A stretch of 64,000 nucleotides of DNA from Paenibacillus sp. FSL R5-0345 (GTDB taxonomy: Bacteria > Bacillota > Bacilli > Paenibacillales > Paenibacillaceae): the NCBI RefSeq assembly GCF_000758585.1, contig NZ_CP009281.1, forward strand, positions 1,364,001 to 1,428,000, given 5' to 3'. The translations under genes were made by a program, and so were the position numbers. Positions 53,949 through 61,779 of the stretch are shown here, one piece after another (positions within the stretch are counted from its first letter, which is position 1; each line of letters opens with the position of its first letter). The notes under the pieces are model-generated. The model did no database searches. It was not told where the DNA came from and saw only the letters and a program-made list of their open reading frames with translations.

Positions 53949-54941
53949 TTGAAGAAGAACGTATCTTTACTAATCATGACAGTGTTTCTTGCCGTAATCT
54001 TGGCGGCCTGTGGCTCCAATAATGCAGCAACTTCAGATAATAATACAGCAGCGGCAGGCAATACAGAGGCTACTACTGCACCGAATACAGAATCCAAAGA
54101 GCTTACTATTAAGCATGAACTTGGAGAAATTACGATTAAGAGTAACCCGCAGAAAGTCGTTGTATTTGACTTCGGTACACTCGATACTTTGGATAAACTG
54201 GGCGTAGAGGTGACTGGAGTGCCTCAAAGCAATGTACCCTCTTATCTCTCTAAATATAGCGATGCCAAATATGAGAATGTCGGTGGTTTGAAAGAGCCTG
54301 ACTTCGAAAAAATAAATAGTCTTTCTCCTGATCTGATCATCATTTCCGGCAGACAGCAAGATTCTTATGATGAATTCAGCAAAATTGCACCTACATTGTA
54401 CGTTGCTGTAGATAATGCGAATTACATGGAATCCTTCACGAAAAATGTGAAGACGCTGGGCCAAATTTTTGGCAAGGAAGCTGAAGTAGAAGCTGAGCTT
54501 GCGACTATTACTGACTCCGTTAAAGCTCTGAATGAGAAAGCTAAAGCCGATGGTAAAAAATCTCTTATTATTCTTGCCAATGAAGGAAAAATCAGTGCTT
54601 ATGGTTCAGGTTCACGTTTTGGTATTATCCATGATGTATTCGGATTTGCTCAAGCGGATGATAAAATCGAAGTATCCACTCATGGTCAAAGCGTATCGTA
54701 CGAATATGTAGCCGACAAGAATCCGGATTATCTGTTCGTAGTAGATAGAGATGCAGCTGTGAAGAGTGATGGCAGCAAATCCGGTTCAGCGAAGGATGCA
54801 GTTGAGAACGATCTCGTGAAGAACACAAATGCTTTTAAAAACGGTAAAATCATTTACCTTGATCCTAACTACTGGTACTTGTCCGGTGGCGGTTTAATCT
54901 CTGTTAGTGAAATGCTCAAAGAAGTTGAGGTTGTTCTGTAA
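53949..54941 (+). CDS. yclQ: Siderophore-binding lipoprotein (YclQ-like)
   Basis: 330 residues. The signal peptide ends in the lipobox LAAC (about 17-20), followed by a low-complexity Ala/Thr/Asn linker and a helical-backbone binding protein fold with KVVVFDFGTLDTLDKLGV, GGLKEPDFEKINSLSPDLIIISG and the C-terminal NGKIIYLDPNYWYLSGGG. This resembles YclQ/FatB (petrobactin type). The start TTG 53949 has AGGGG 8 bases upstream. The terminator behind it has been split by an IS element. Confidence 0.9.
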   Translation: MKKNVSLLIMTVFLAVILAACGSNNAATSDNNTAAAGNTEATTAPNTESKELTIKHELGEITIKSNPQKVVVFDFGTLDTLDKLGVEVTGVPQSNVPSYLSKYSDAKYENVGGLKEPDFEKINSLSPDLIIISGRQQDSYDEFSKIAPTLYVAVDNANYMESFTKNVKTLGQIFGKEAEVEAELATITDSVKALNEKAKADGKKSLIILANEGKISAYGSGSRFGIIHDVFGFAQADDKIEVSTHGQSVSYEYVADKNPDYLFVVDRDAAVKSDGSKSGSAKDAVENDLVKNTNAFKNGKIIYLDPNYWYLSGGGLISVSEMLKEVEVVL

Positions 54942-55049
54942 GCAGAGTAACCTGGAGAATTGAACGATCAATAAATATTCCGATGATTATTAAAAAGCCT
55001 GTTGGCAGGAGTGGTCAAGCCCCCATTTTATAGACACTGAAAAAAGACC

Positions 55050-55934
55050 CTAGGCAATAAGCTGTTTCCGGTACTCTACCGGAGGCAGCTTATTTAACCT
55101 TCGTTGTGGCCGATGTTGGTTATAAAATCGAATGTAATCTTCAATTTTCCTTTGTGCCTCATCCATATTTCGGATATCATAAGGATAGAGTCCTTCCGTT
55201 TTGAGATGCGAGAAGAAGCTCTCCATAGAGGCGTTGTCATAACAATTGCCTCGGCGAGACATGCTGATTCGGGCCCCAACCTTTGGCAGCATGTCGTGGT
55301 ATGCATGAGACGTGTATTGGAATCCCTGATCGCTGTGAACGATCAGTCCAGTCACGTCTTTTTGCTGACTCCACGCCTGCTCAAAGGTCCGGAGAACCAG
55401 TTCGTTGTCGTTCCTAGCGCTCATTTGATAAGCGATAATTTCGTTATTGAATAAATCTTTAATCGCAGAAAGATAGAGCCACTTTTCGCCTACACGATAT
55501 TGCGTAATGTCTGTCACCCATTTTTGGTTGGGAGCATCCGCTTTGAAATCCCGTTTCAAAATATTTTTCGCCACACGGTCTCCTTCAGAAGTAGCATAAT
55601 TACAACGATGTTTTCGGCGGATCCTCGAACGAATGCCTAAATCCTGCATAATTCTGAGTACCTTCTTATGATTCATCCAAACCCCGTGGTCTTGTAGCAA
55701 GAACAATTGAATTTGGCGATAACCGTAGACTCCTTCATACCTTTCATAGACCTTCTGAATGAGCGCCTTTGCTTCCTGATCCCGATCTGTTCCTTTGCGC
55801 TTCAGGAAAGCGTAGTATCCACTTCTAGAGACCCTAAAGAGTTTACACAGGTTGCTAACGGCATACTCTTTTGCAGCGTTCTCAATGACTCTATATTTGT
55901 GCGTTTCACCTCCTGCATCCAGATTTCCAAACAC
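55050..55934 (-). CDS. IS3-family transposase OrfB (catalytic part)
   Basis: 294-residue DDE integrase-type domain. HTH_21-like segment near the N-terminus (YGYRQIQLFLLQDHGV), catalytic Asp in WVTDITQY, Asp in VHSDQGFQYTSHAY and Glu in NASMESFFSHLKTE. It overlaps OrfA in the -1 frame and is presumably made as an OrfAB fusion by slippage at AAAAAAG (55934-55940, minus strand). The last residues are YRKQLIA. Confidence 0.93.
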   Translation of the reverse strand: MFGNLDAGGETHKYRVIENAAKEYAVSNLCKLFRVSRSGYYAFLKRKGTDRDQEAKALIQKVYERYEGVYGYRQIQLFLLQDHGVWMNHKKVLRIMQDLGIRSRIRRKHRCNYATSEGDRVAKNILKRDFKADAPNQKWVTDITQYRVGEKWLYLSAIKDLFNNEIIAYQMSARNDNELVLRTFEQAWSQQKDVTGLIVHSDQGFQYTSHAYHDMLPKVGARISMSRRGNCYDNASMESFFSHLKTEGLYPYDIRNMDEAQRKIEDYIRFYNQHRPQRRLNKLPPVEYRKQLIA

Positions 55935-56200
55935 TTTTTTAGCATTTCATTTTCCCGTTTGAGCTTTTGAACATACCTATCTTGATCGATATATTCAATA
56001 CGACGCCCCCGTTGATCTAGTAGCCCAAATTCCCCTAGCTCTCGGTATTTCTTCATCCATCTCTTTACCCGTCCTTGATCTTGTATCTCAAAATGCTCCG
56101 TAATTTTCCGATAAGTCCATCTTTCCTCCACATGTAAACGAATGGCCTCTTTTTTAATCTCATCTGAGTAATTTTTAAACTTCTGTCCTTTAATCGCCAT
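55802..56200 (-). CDS. IS3-family transposase OrfA
   Basis: 132-residue HTH protein: NYSDEIKKEAIRLHVEERWTYRKITEHFEI as helix-turn-helix and RYVQKLKRENEMLKKCLEI as leucine-zipper segment. It binds IS ends. The sequence CTAAAAAAGTG at the end of the zipper is the slippery site for the -1 frameshift into OrfB. Start ATG 56200 has GGGGGTG 7 bases upstream. Confidence 0.9.
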   Translation of the reverse strand: MAIKGQKFKNYSDEIKKEAIRLHVEERWTYRKITEHFEIQDQGRVKRWMKKYRELGEFGLLDQRGRRIEYIDQDRYVQKLKRENEMLKKCLEIWMQEVKRTNIESLRTLQKSMPLATCVNSLGSLEVDTTLS

Positions 56201-56358
56201 AAAAATGCACCCCCTAGAATTTCATCGGATAAACCAGGGGTTTTTTCCAATGTCTATTCTAAGGGGTGCACTTCAGGAGTAAACCTCCTTGTCAGCAGGC
56301 TTTTTTTGCTTTTTTCCATAGAATTACTGGTATATTCATACTAGTTGTTGAATTTAAC

Positions 56359-56384
56359 TGTAACTTTTTATGTTGGCATACGTG
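56359..56384 (+). promoter_or_regulatory. Candidate ECF-sigma-dependent autoregulatory promoter
   Basis: TGTAAC (56359-56364), 16 bases, then CGTG (56381-56384) resembles the ECF pattern TGAAAC-N16-CGT. It lies just before the sigma factor gene, as expected for autoregulation. Confidence 0.5.
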
Positions 56385-56405
56385 GTTAGGTTAAGGGGGG
56401 AGTGC

Positions 56406-56909
56406 ATGAAGCGAAATTCACTGGATGAAATATATCAGATGTATGTGATGGATATTTACCGCTATTTGCGCTCCCTTTGCGGTGATCATCACGCGGCCGA
56501 AGATTTAATGCAGGAGACCTTTTACCGTGCTTATTTATATTTGGAGGATTGTAAGGACGAGAAGATTAAGCCATGGTTGTTCCGTGTCGCGTACAACGCC
56601 TTCGTAGATTATAAGCGGAAGGAAGGACGTAGTACTGTTCAGAGTGAGGAGTTTTTTAAACAGCTCGCCCATCCAGATACCACGGAAAGTACGCTGCTTC
56701 GGCAGGAACGTTGGGAAGAGATGAGGATTGCGATAGGTGAGCTACCGGACAATCAGAGGCATGCACTGCTACTACATGATTTTCATGGTCTTAGTTATCT
56801 GGAAGCATCGGACATTATGAACGTGGGCCTGTCCCAATATAAGATATTGATCTTTCGAGCCAGACAGAAGCTGCGTGAAGCGGAACGGAGGAGGAATGAG
56901 CATGAGTGA
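56406..56909 (+). CDS. ECF RNA polymerase sigma factor (SigM-like)
   Basis: 167 residues with sigma regions 2 (LDEIYQMYVMDIYRYLRSLCGDHHAAEDLMQETFYRAYLYLE) and 4 (LPDNQRHALLLHDFHGLSYLEASDIMNVGLSQYKILIFRARQKLRE), each read in parts. Size and the following YhdL-type anti-sigma gene suggest the SigM group, which answers cell-envelope stress. ATG 56406 is used; an upstream ATG at 56370 lies inside the candidate promoter. Overlaps the next gene by 8 bases. Confidence 0.88.
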   Translation: MKRNSLDEIYQMYVMDIYRYLRSLCGDHHAAEDLMQETFYRAYLYLEDCKDEKIKPWLFRVAYNAFVDYKRKEGRSTVQSEEFFKQLAHPDTTESTLLRQERWEEMRIAIGELPDNQRHALLLHDFHGLSYLEASDIMNVGLSQYKILIFRARQKLREAERRRNEHE

Positions 56910-58095
56910 GGAATTCAAGGAGAAATTAAAAAGGTATGGGGAAGGTACTCTTCCTGACGAGGATAGAGATGAAGTGGAGCGGGAGTTAGAGAAGATGGAA
57001 GCTTATCAGGCTTATCTGGATGAACTGATGGGTGAAGAAGAGCGGGCTTCAAGTGAGGTTAAGAACATAAAATTCGGCAAGGGTAAAAGAAACAGACCTG
57101 GCAAGGAAAAAAAGATCATCCGTTGGGGTAAATGGAGAGCTCGGATATCGAATACTTTAACGGTAATTTCTGCGTTTTTAATTTTCTTGATTATCAGCAG
57201 TGTCATCACTGCGATATTTTATAGCACTGGAGAAAGAGGAGAGACTTATAGTGATGTTGTTTCTTCCGCTATTGCTGTCTCACAGCCGAATACGATTGTA
57301 CATTTGAGTAGTGGTACCGGTCCATTTTTTAGCATGAATCTGACAAGTAAGATAGAGAAACAAGTGGGAGATGAACAAATTACTGTCGGGGATTATTCAA
57401 TGAAGCTCCTATTTGGGTGGGCTAGGCTCTACAACTATTCATGGACGGATGATAGTAGAAGTGTAGGTTATTATTTTGTGTATCCACAGGAGAATCAATC
57501 TGCGACAAACAGTATGGATAACAGCAATGAGTGGGAGAGATTGGAGAAGCTGCCGGAAGGAACAGTAGCGGAAGCGTACTTATCTTTTGATCAATTTTTT
57601 ACGACAGATGAGCTGTTGAAGAAGTTTGAGCCTAAGAATCTTCAGCCTTTGTGGTTTGCAGCAGATACAGGTCCACGGACACGACAGCCAGTCGTAAATG
57701 ATCCATTAGGTTTTCCGTATATGCCTATTTGGCATGATGATGATATGAAAGTGATCCAGGAATCAAAGGAGAAGCGAGGATGGTTCGGAGGGGTGACTAG
57801 CCGTTCGAGTGTTTCACCATCTGTTGAGTCATATGGTGATGGTGAACTGCGTAATGCAAACTTCCTCAAGACGCTGCACTTGATGCAAGAGCATAAATCA
57901 ATCGCGGACAGGGTAATTCCGTTTATTGATTTGGATGATTCCATTAGTTATTTGGAGAAGAACGGAGTTAGGCTATATGGAGCTGTAGTAACCGGTCCGG
58001 TGAAAGAATTGCTTAAGCTGAAGGAAGAAACATGGGTCAGCGATTTGCATGTGGGGGAAGTAAGACTATGGAATTGGCAGGATCGAGAGTCCTAA
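56902..58095 (+). CDS. Transmembrane anti-sigma factor (YhdL-like)
   Basis: 397 residues. A cytoplasmic N-terminus (about 1-80, charged, sigma-binding) precedes one membrane helix (about 92-118, TLTVISAFLIFLIISSVITAIF) and a long extracellular part with two regions matching the Sigma_reg_N/Sigma_reg_C arrangement (VGDYSMKLLFGWARLYNYSW; VAEAYLSFDQFFTTDELLKKF). It should hold the sigma factor inactive at the membrane. ATG 56902 has GGAGGAGG 7 bases upstream. Confidence 0.83.
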   Translation: MSEEFKEKLKRYGEGTLPDEDRDEVERELEKMEAYQAYLDELMGEEERASSEVKNIKFGKGKRNRPGKEKKIIRWGKWRARISNTLTVISAFLIFLIISSVITAIFYSTGERGETYSDVVSSAIAVSQPNTIVHLSSGTGPFFSMNLTSKIEKQVGDEQITVGDYSMKLLFGWARLYNYSWTDDSRSVGYYFVYPQENQSATNSMDNSNEWERLEKLPEGTVAEAYLSFDQFFTTDELLKKFEPKNLQPLWFAADTGPRTRQPVVNDPLGFPYMPIWHDDDMKVIQESKEKRGWFGGVTSRSSVSPSVESYGDGELRNANFLKTLHLMQEHKSIADRVIPFIDLDDSISYLEKNGVRLYGAVVTGPVKELLKLKEETWVSDLHVGEVRLWNWQDRES

Positions 58096-58132
58096 TGGTG
58101 CTGGAACTAAATTTAATTGATGAACATATCAA

Positions 58133-58163
58133 ACGAGCCCCTGCATAGGTTGCAGGGGCTCGT
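58133..58163. terminator. Terminator between anti-sigma gene and signalling peptide gene
   Basis: Perfect 13-bp stem ACGAGCCCCTGCA with a 5-base loop, between convergent units. Confidence 0.8.
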
Positions 58164-58179
58164 CCAATTATTGATTTAA

Positions 58180-58329
58180 TTAATGGTCTACCCCATGGCT
58201 CATAGGGGCAATGCCGCCGCTTGGAATCTTGGCTGTAGCGGTGAAGTCTCCGTCGGCGCTAACTATCGCACCATTAACACTTAGCAAAGCAACCAGAATC
58301 AAGGCTAGCATAGATACTTTTTTCTTCAT
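58180..58329 (-). CDS. Secreted pro-peptide, probable RRNPP (Alo-like) signalling peptide
   Basis: 49-residue ORF with GGGAGG 8 bases upstream of the ATG. MKKK is followed by a hydrophobic core (SMLALILVALLSVNG) and a VSA signal-peptidase site after residue 25. The remaining 24 residues end in APMSHGVDH. Size, secretion signal and a position 13 bases behind a TPR-type receptor gene match peptide pheromone genes such as phr, aimP and the aloP genes of Paenibacillus polymyxa. The active signal is probably a short C-terminal peptide (perhaps SHGVDH); this is inference. Confidence 0.72.
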   Translation of the reverse strand: MKKKVSMLALILVALLSVNGAIVSADGDFTATAKIPSGGIAPMSHGVDH

Positions 58330-58342
58330 TTTAAAATCCTCC

Positions 58343-59149
58343 CTAGACTAGTATTTGTTCCATCAACCCAAGGTACTTGTCCAACTGCTCTGGGGTTGTC
58401 TGATTCCGGAGTTTCTCAAAGAGAGCCGCTGACTTGCGGAACCCCGTATCATCTTTAAACTTAACGGATGATGCCATAGCATATGAAAGTATATTTATAG
58501 CGTCATATATGTTCCCATTTAAGGAATAATATTTTGCCTTCAAGTAAATGAAATCTAAGTAATAACGAATATTCCTTTTTGTTTCGTAGTATTCCTCCAT
58601 CGACTCGATCTGCTCTTTGAACTCGATCAGCACCTCATCGACGTTGTACTCATGCTTGATCGCGGACTCCAGAATATGTGTCATACCTGGAAGGAGCTCT
58701 TCGTAGTTATGCCGCAGGAAAACCAGATAATCCGGTAGAACTTCTGTGTTCCCCTCGTTCAGATCAATCACATATCGGTTAGCTCGGGCAATTTCACTAT
58801 AATATTCAACCTCTGCCCAGCCGCCTGCGTCCATATCATTAATCCATCCCAATTCCTCATACTTCGAGATGCACTCTCTAGCCTCTTCATACCGGCCCAT
58901 CTTCTCAAGCGCAATCCCTTTCAAACACATAGAAAATCCGAAGTAATAGACGATGCTGCGTTTTAACCCGAAGTCGCTCTCCTTCTGCCCGTCGGTGCTC
59001 TCCCGCTGATTTATGCTGTAGAAGTGATTAATCTCGCTGTATAGTTTATCGGCGATTTGGAGGATACCGTCCCAGTTTTCAAGGGTAAATGATGCCTTAA
59101 GCATCTGAACCAGTGAATCAGCATTGATCCCGTTAAGATCCAACTCCAA
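58343..59149 (-). CDS. TPR-like helical protein, probable RRNPP-type peptide receptor (AloR-like)
   Basis: 268 residues, nearly all helical and acidic, with TPR-like helix pairs (CLKGIALEKMGRYEEARECISKYEELGW; DFIYLKAKYYSLNGNIYDAINILSYAM). No DNA-binding HTH is visible, so it would act by protein contact or as a reduced receptor. The start is not certain: TTG 59149 has GGAAGG 10 bases upstream; a TTG at 59209 is also open, and no ATG exists upstream of a TGA. The peptide gene's ribosome site overlaps its stop, indicating translational coupling. Confidence 0.65.
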   Translation of the reverse strand: MELDLNGINADSLVQMLKASFTLENWDGILQIADKLYSEINHFYSINQRESTDGQKESDFGLKRSIVYYFGFSMCLKGIALEKMGRYEEARECISKYEELGWINDMDAGGWAEVEYYSEIARANRYVIDLNEGNTEVLPDYLVFLRHNYEELLPGMTHILESAIKHEYNVDEVLIEFKEQIESMEEYYETKRNIRYYLDFIYLKAKYYSLNGNIYDAINILSYAMASSVKFKDDTGFRKSAALFEKLRNQTTPEQLDKYLGLMEQILV

Positions 59150-59272
59150 AATGATCCATCCTTCCGTCAAAAGTGACAAACTGTTTCCGTAATATTCAAC
59201 AATAAACAAATTATGGGTTTGTTTACAAGATCATTGTTCCTCATTTCGTCATTGGAAGTATATGAACTATAT

Positions 59273-59283
59273 CACAAATTGTG
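59273..59283. promoter_or_regulatory. Palindrome upstream of the receptor/peptide operon
   Basis: CACAAATTGTG is a perfect 11-base palindrome about 125 bases before the receptor start, in the only region that can hold its promoter. The binding factor is unknown. Confidence 0.3.
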
Positions 59284-59304
59284 GGAAGTTGATGTTAGGA
59301 ATTA

Positions 59305-59463
59305 ATGATTGTAAAAGAGAGGCAGTCAGACAATTTTCAAATCGGGAATAGAACTTTCTTCTTGTTCACTTACTCCAGCAAGGGAGCGGAAGAAGTCACA
59401 GAACTTGCTTCTCGCTTAAGCAAATCGTACAATTATTTGAATATTAGATTTATGGATATGTGA
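59305..59463 (+). CDS. Hypothetical 52-residue protein
   Basis: An uninterrupted small ORF starts at ATG 59305 with TTAGGA 5 bases upstream and ends at TGA 59461-59463. It reads MIVKERQSDNFQIGNRTFFL, then an alpha-helical stretch (SSKGAEEVTELASRLSKSYNY). Composition is protein-like, but no family was recognised. It may be a real small protein or a truncated gene; it lies divergently opposite the receptor gene. Confidence 0.35.
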   Translation: MIVKERQSDNFQIGNRTFFLFTYSSKGAEEVTELASRLSKSYNYLNIRFMDM

Positions 59464-59504
59464 GATAACAAAAGTTGAGTATGATAGATTAGGAGATGAG
59501 ATTA

Positions 59505-60011
59505 ATGAAAGTAGGAGTCGTATCTGATACACATATGTCAAGAATGGCTAAGTCTCTGCCAAAGGCGCTGATTGCAGAGTTTCAAAATGTGGATTTAATT
59601 CTACATCTCGGTGATTGGGTGAGTATGGGGATCTATGATTTACTGACGAAATTAGCACCGGTAGAGGGTATTGCCGGAAATAATGATGGCGATGAGATCA
59701 TTGAACGTTTCGGAGAACGCAAGATCATTACTCTTGAGGGAATCCGAATCGGAATGGTTCATGGACATACACCGCATTCTCGCAAAGGAACGGATGGAAA
59801 TGCCCTGCTTGCTTTTGCGAATGATGAGGTGGATTGTATTCTCTTTGGTCATTCACATCAGCCCTTGCTAAGAGAGGAGAATGGTATCCTGCTATTTAAT
59901 CCAGGTTCTCCTACAGATAAGCGGCGTGAGAAATTGTATTCTTTCGGAATTTTAGATATCGAAGCGGGTAAAGTTAGTGCCCGGCATGTGTTCTACGATT
60001 CAAAGGAATAA
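59505..60011 (+). CDS. YfcE-type metallophosphoesterase
   Basis: 168-residue calcineurin-fold phosphodiesterase. Metal and catalytic motifs are VVSDTHM, LHLGDW, GNNDGDE, MVHGHTPHS and FGHSHQP, with NPGSPTDKR near the end. Family members split small phosphodiesters such as bis-pNPP; the physiological substrate is unknown. ATG 59505 has AGGAG 10 bases upstream; an ATG three codons earlier is fused to that site. Confidence 0.92.
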   Translation: MKVGVVSDTHMSRMAKSLPKALIAEFQNVDLILHLGDWVSMGIYDLLTKLAPVEGIAGNNDGDEIIERFGERKIITLEGIRIGMVHGHTPHSRKGTDGNALLAFANDEVDCILFGHSHQPLLREENGILLFNPGSPTDKRREKLYSFGILDIEAGKVSARHVFYDSKE

Positions 60012-60114
60012 GGCTCAATTGTCCAAATCATTCGGCGTTCTCTCCATGGTGAACGGCTCGGTAACCATTTACAATGAGGTTAAAACGGGCGAAGCCGGAA
60101 AGTGAGCGCTGAGG

Positions 60115-60576
60115 ATGAATAACTATCGTATACAACGAGTGGTTCTGGATGATTTAGAACGGCTCATCCCATTATTTGATGAGTATCGAGTATTTTATGG
60201 AGCAGCCTCAGATCGGGAAGGTGCACGCGCCTTCTTAGCTGACAGGATAAAGCTGAATGAATCTGTGATCCTTATGGTGGTTGAGGGGGAAGGCGATGAG
60301 AAACGCGCGCGGGGCTTCACACAGCTCTATCCTTCTTTTTCATCGGTTACGATGGAGCGCCTCTGGATACTGAATGATTTGTTCGTTACTGAGGGACTGC
60401 GAGGGCATGGCCTAGGTTCCAAACTGCTGGACAGTGCTAGAGACCATGCCCTCTCTACGAATACGAAGGGCTTGTCCTTGACAACGATGACAGAGAATGT
60501 GGGTGCGCAGCGGTTGTATGAAGCGCATGGATACCTTCGAGATGATGAATTTTATACCTATAACCTTTTTTTCTGA
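60115..60576 (+). CDS. GNAT family N-acetyltransferase
   Basis: 153 residues: LFVTEGLRGHGLGSKLLDSARDHA carries the R-G-x-G-L-G acetyl-CoA loop, followed by TTMTENVGAQRLYEAHGYLRD. The short length and YPSFSSVTMERLWIL block resemble small bacterial acetyltransferases of unknown substrate. It is followed 37 bases later by a HAD hydrolase gene. Confidence 0.88.
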   Translation: MNNYRIQRVVLDDLERLIPLFDEYRVFYGAASDREGARAFLADRIKLNESVILMVVEGEGDEKRARGFTQLYPSFSSVTMERLWILNDLFVTEGLRGHGLGSKLLDSARDHALSTNTKGLSLTTMTENVGAQRLYEAHGYLRDDEFYTYNLFF

Positions 60577-60613
60577 AGATAGCTAGAGAGAAAGATGAGT
60601 AAGGGGCGTTAAA

Positions 60614-61324
60614 GTGGAAACAAGTCATAAGTTGGCAATCTTTTTTGATCTTGATGATACGTTATATGATCATCTGGTTCCTTTTAAAGAAGCAGTGCGT
60701 GAAGTGCTCCGCCCAGATGAGAATTGTCTGGACTTTGCGGAATTATTTTATAAAGTGAGACATCATAGCGATGTATTATGGCCGATGTATTTGCGCGGTG
60801 AGATTCCGCTTGAAGAGACAAGAGTGCGGCGGTTGGAGCTTGCTTTTGCAGAGTATGGGTTACAGATTGATCGTGACCAAGCCTCGGCGGTACAAGCGGC
60901 ATATATTGGACGACAATACACTATTCAAATGATTGATGGCGTGCGTGAGCACCTTGAACGGTTCATTGCGGACGGGCATAAGGTAGGCATTATTACGAAT
61001 GGACCGAAGGATCATCAGATGAATAAGATTGTGGGATTAGGGTTAGATCAGATTATTCCCGAGGATATGATCTTTATCTCTGATGCTGTAGGTCTTGCTA
61101 AACCGGATCCGGAAATATTCGTACACGTAAACCAAAAGACAGGCACTTTGGCGGAGAACTCGCTTTATATAGGGGATACTTGGGCTAATGATGTAGTTGG
61201 AGCGCTTGCGGCTGGATGGAAGGTTTGTTGGTACAATCCGAGAGGCAGACAACCGGCTACGGATCATAAACCTAGTTATATTTTTACTAACTATAAGGAA
61301 TTTGGCGAGCTTCCTCTTGTGTAA
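60614..61324 (+). CDS. HAD-IA hydrolase (YjjG-like)
   Basis: 236 residues. Motif I is FFDLDDTLYDH, motif II IITNGPKDHQ, motif III lysine in VGLAKPDPEIF and motif IV YIGDTWANDVVGA. The C1 cap between motifs I and II is intact. This matches YjjG/PynA-like nucleotide or sugar phosphatases. It starts at GTG, with AAGGGGCG 6 bases upstream. Confidence 0.9.
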   Translation: METSHKLAIFFDLDDTLYDHLVPFKEAVREVLRPDENCLDFAELFYKVRHHSDVLWPMYLRGEIPLEETRVRRLELAFAEYGLQIDRDQASAVQAAYIGRQYTIQMIDGVREHLERFIADGHKVGIITNGPKDHQMNKIVGLGLDQIIPEDMIFISDAVGLAKPDPEIFVHVNQKTGTLAENSLYIGDTWANDVVGALAAGWKVCWYNPRGRQPATDHKPSYIFTNYKEFGELPLV

Positions 61325-61341
61325 GAGGAGTTACAAAACAT

Positions 61342-61373
61342 AAGCCATGCGAGAGAAATTGGCGCATGGCTTT
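61342..61373 (+). terminator. Terminator after the HAD hydrolase gene
   Basis: AAGCCATGCG/CGCATGGCTT stem with a T-rich tail. Confidence 0.8.
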
Positions 61374-61403
61374 CATTATTTTATGTATTAATAATTTTGA
61401 AAA

Positions 61404-61590
61404 CTAATTTCTTGGTAGTTGGATGCCTTGCCAGCTGTGTACATCGCATTGACCCTGTTCATTATTACCCACAGCAACCACCGTGCCGTCCGATTTAAGC
61501 CCGATGGTATGAGCATTACCCGTATGAGCATTACCCGCCGCAACCGCCATAATATCGCGCCAGCCGCTATGGAAGGTAGGGGTCTCACAA
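61404..61590 (-). pseudogene. Remnant of an RCC1-repeat protein (C-terminal end)
   Basis: On the minus strand a frame without its own start reads WRDIMAVAAGNAHT, then IGLKSDGTVVAVGNNEQGQC and a tail ending QLPRN before TAG (61404-61406). This is one RCC1-type beta-propeller repeat as found at the end of bacterial RCC1 proteins. A 15-base tandem duplication doubles GNAHT. The upstream repeats are missing, so the gene is a fragment. Confidence 0.6.
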
Positions 61591-61720
61591 GGTTCATGAA
61601 TTTCGCTCCTTTGTTGATGTAGATGTTTCCGAGGTTTAACTGTATTAAACCATAGTTCTTTCTTGTTCGTATGTTTAACTGAGAGAGAGGCGTCCTTCTC
61701 GCTGCTCCTAGTCAGATCTA

Positions 61721-61776
61721 TAAAAAAAGCCTGCTCCCTAGAAAGCCGGCTTCGGCTTTATGGGGCAAGCTTTTTT
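61721..61776 (-). terminator. Terminator of the apbE gene
   Basis: Outer stem AAAAAAGC...GCTTTTTT and inner AAAGCCG/GGCTTT hairpin; on the minus strand it directly follows the apbE stop. Confidence 0.8.
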
Positions 61777-61779
61777 CAT

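Larger units (their letters stand above)
55012..56275 (-). mobile_element. IS3-family (IS150 group) insertion sequence, complete, 1264 bp
   Basis: The ends are imperfect inverted repeats that both begin with TG and share ATAGACA at the same offset: left TGGTCAAGCCCCCATTTTAT, right (reversed) TGAAGTGCACCCCTTAGAAT. A 4-bp target duplication GGAG flanks it (55008-55011 and 56276-56279). It carries the two overlapping transposase frames typical of IS3. Intact ends, intact frames and a clean duplication suggest a recent insertion. Confidence 0.92.
54992..56314 (+). terminator. Siderophore-operon terminator split by an IS element
   Basis: AAAAAGCCTGTTGGCAGGAG (54992-55011) lies left of the IS, and CCTCCTTGTCAGCAGGC plus seven T residues (from 56284) lie right of it. 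Removing the IS and one GGAG copy gives one long hairpin with a TAAA loop and T-run. The insertion is therefore in or next to the loop of the yclQ terminator. Confidence 0.82.

Noticed and set aside
60012..60114. Open frame after the phosphodiesterase stop ending in KTGEAGK
   Set aside because: It has no start or ribosome site and no recognised family; too short to claim as a remnant.
61388..61597. 69-codon minus-strand ORF starting MNLVRPLPS
   Set aside because: A different frame of the same DNA encodes an RCC1 repeat, which is the better explanation.
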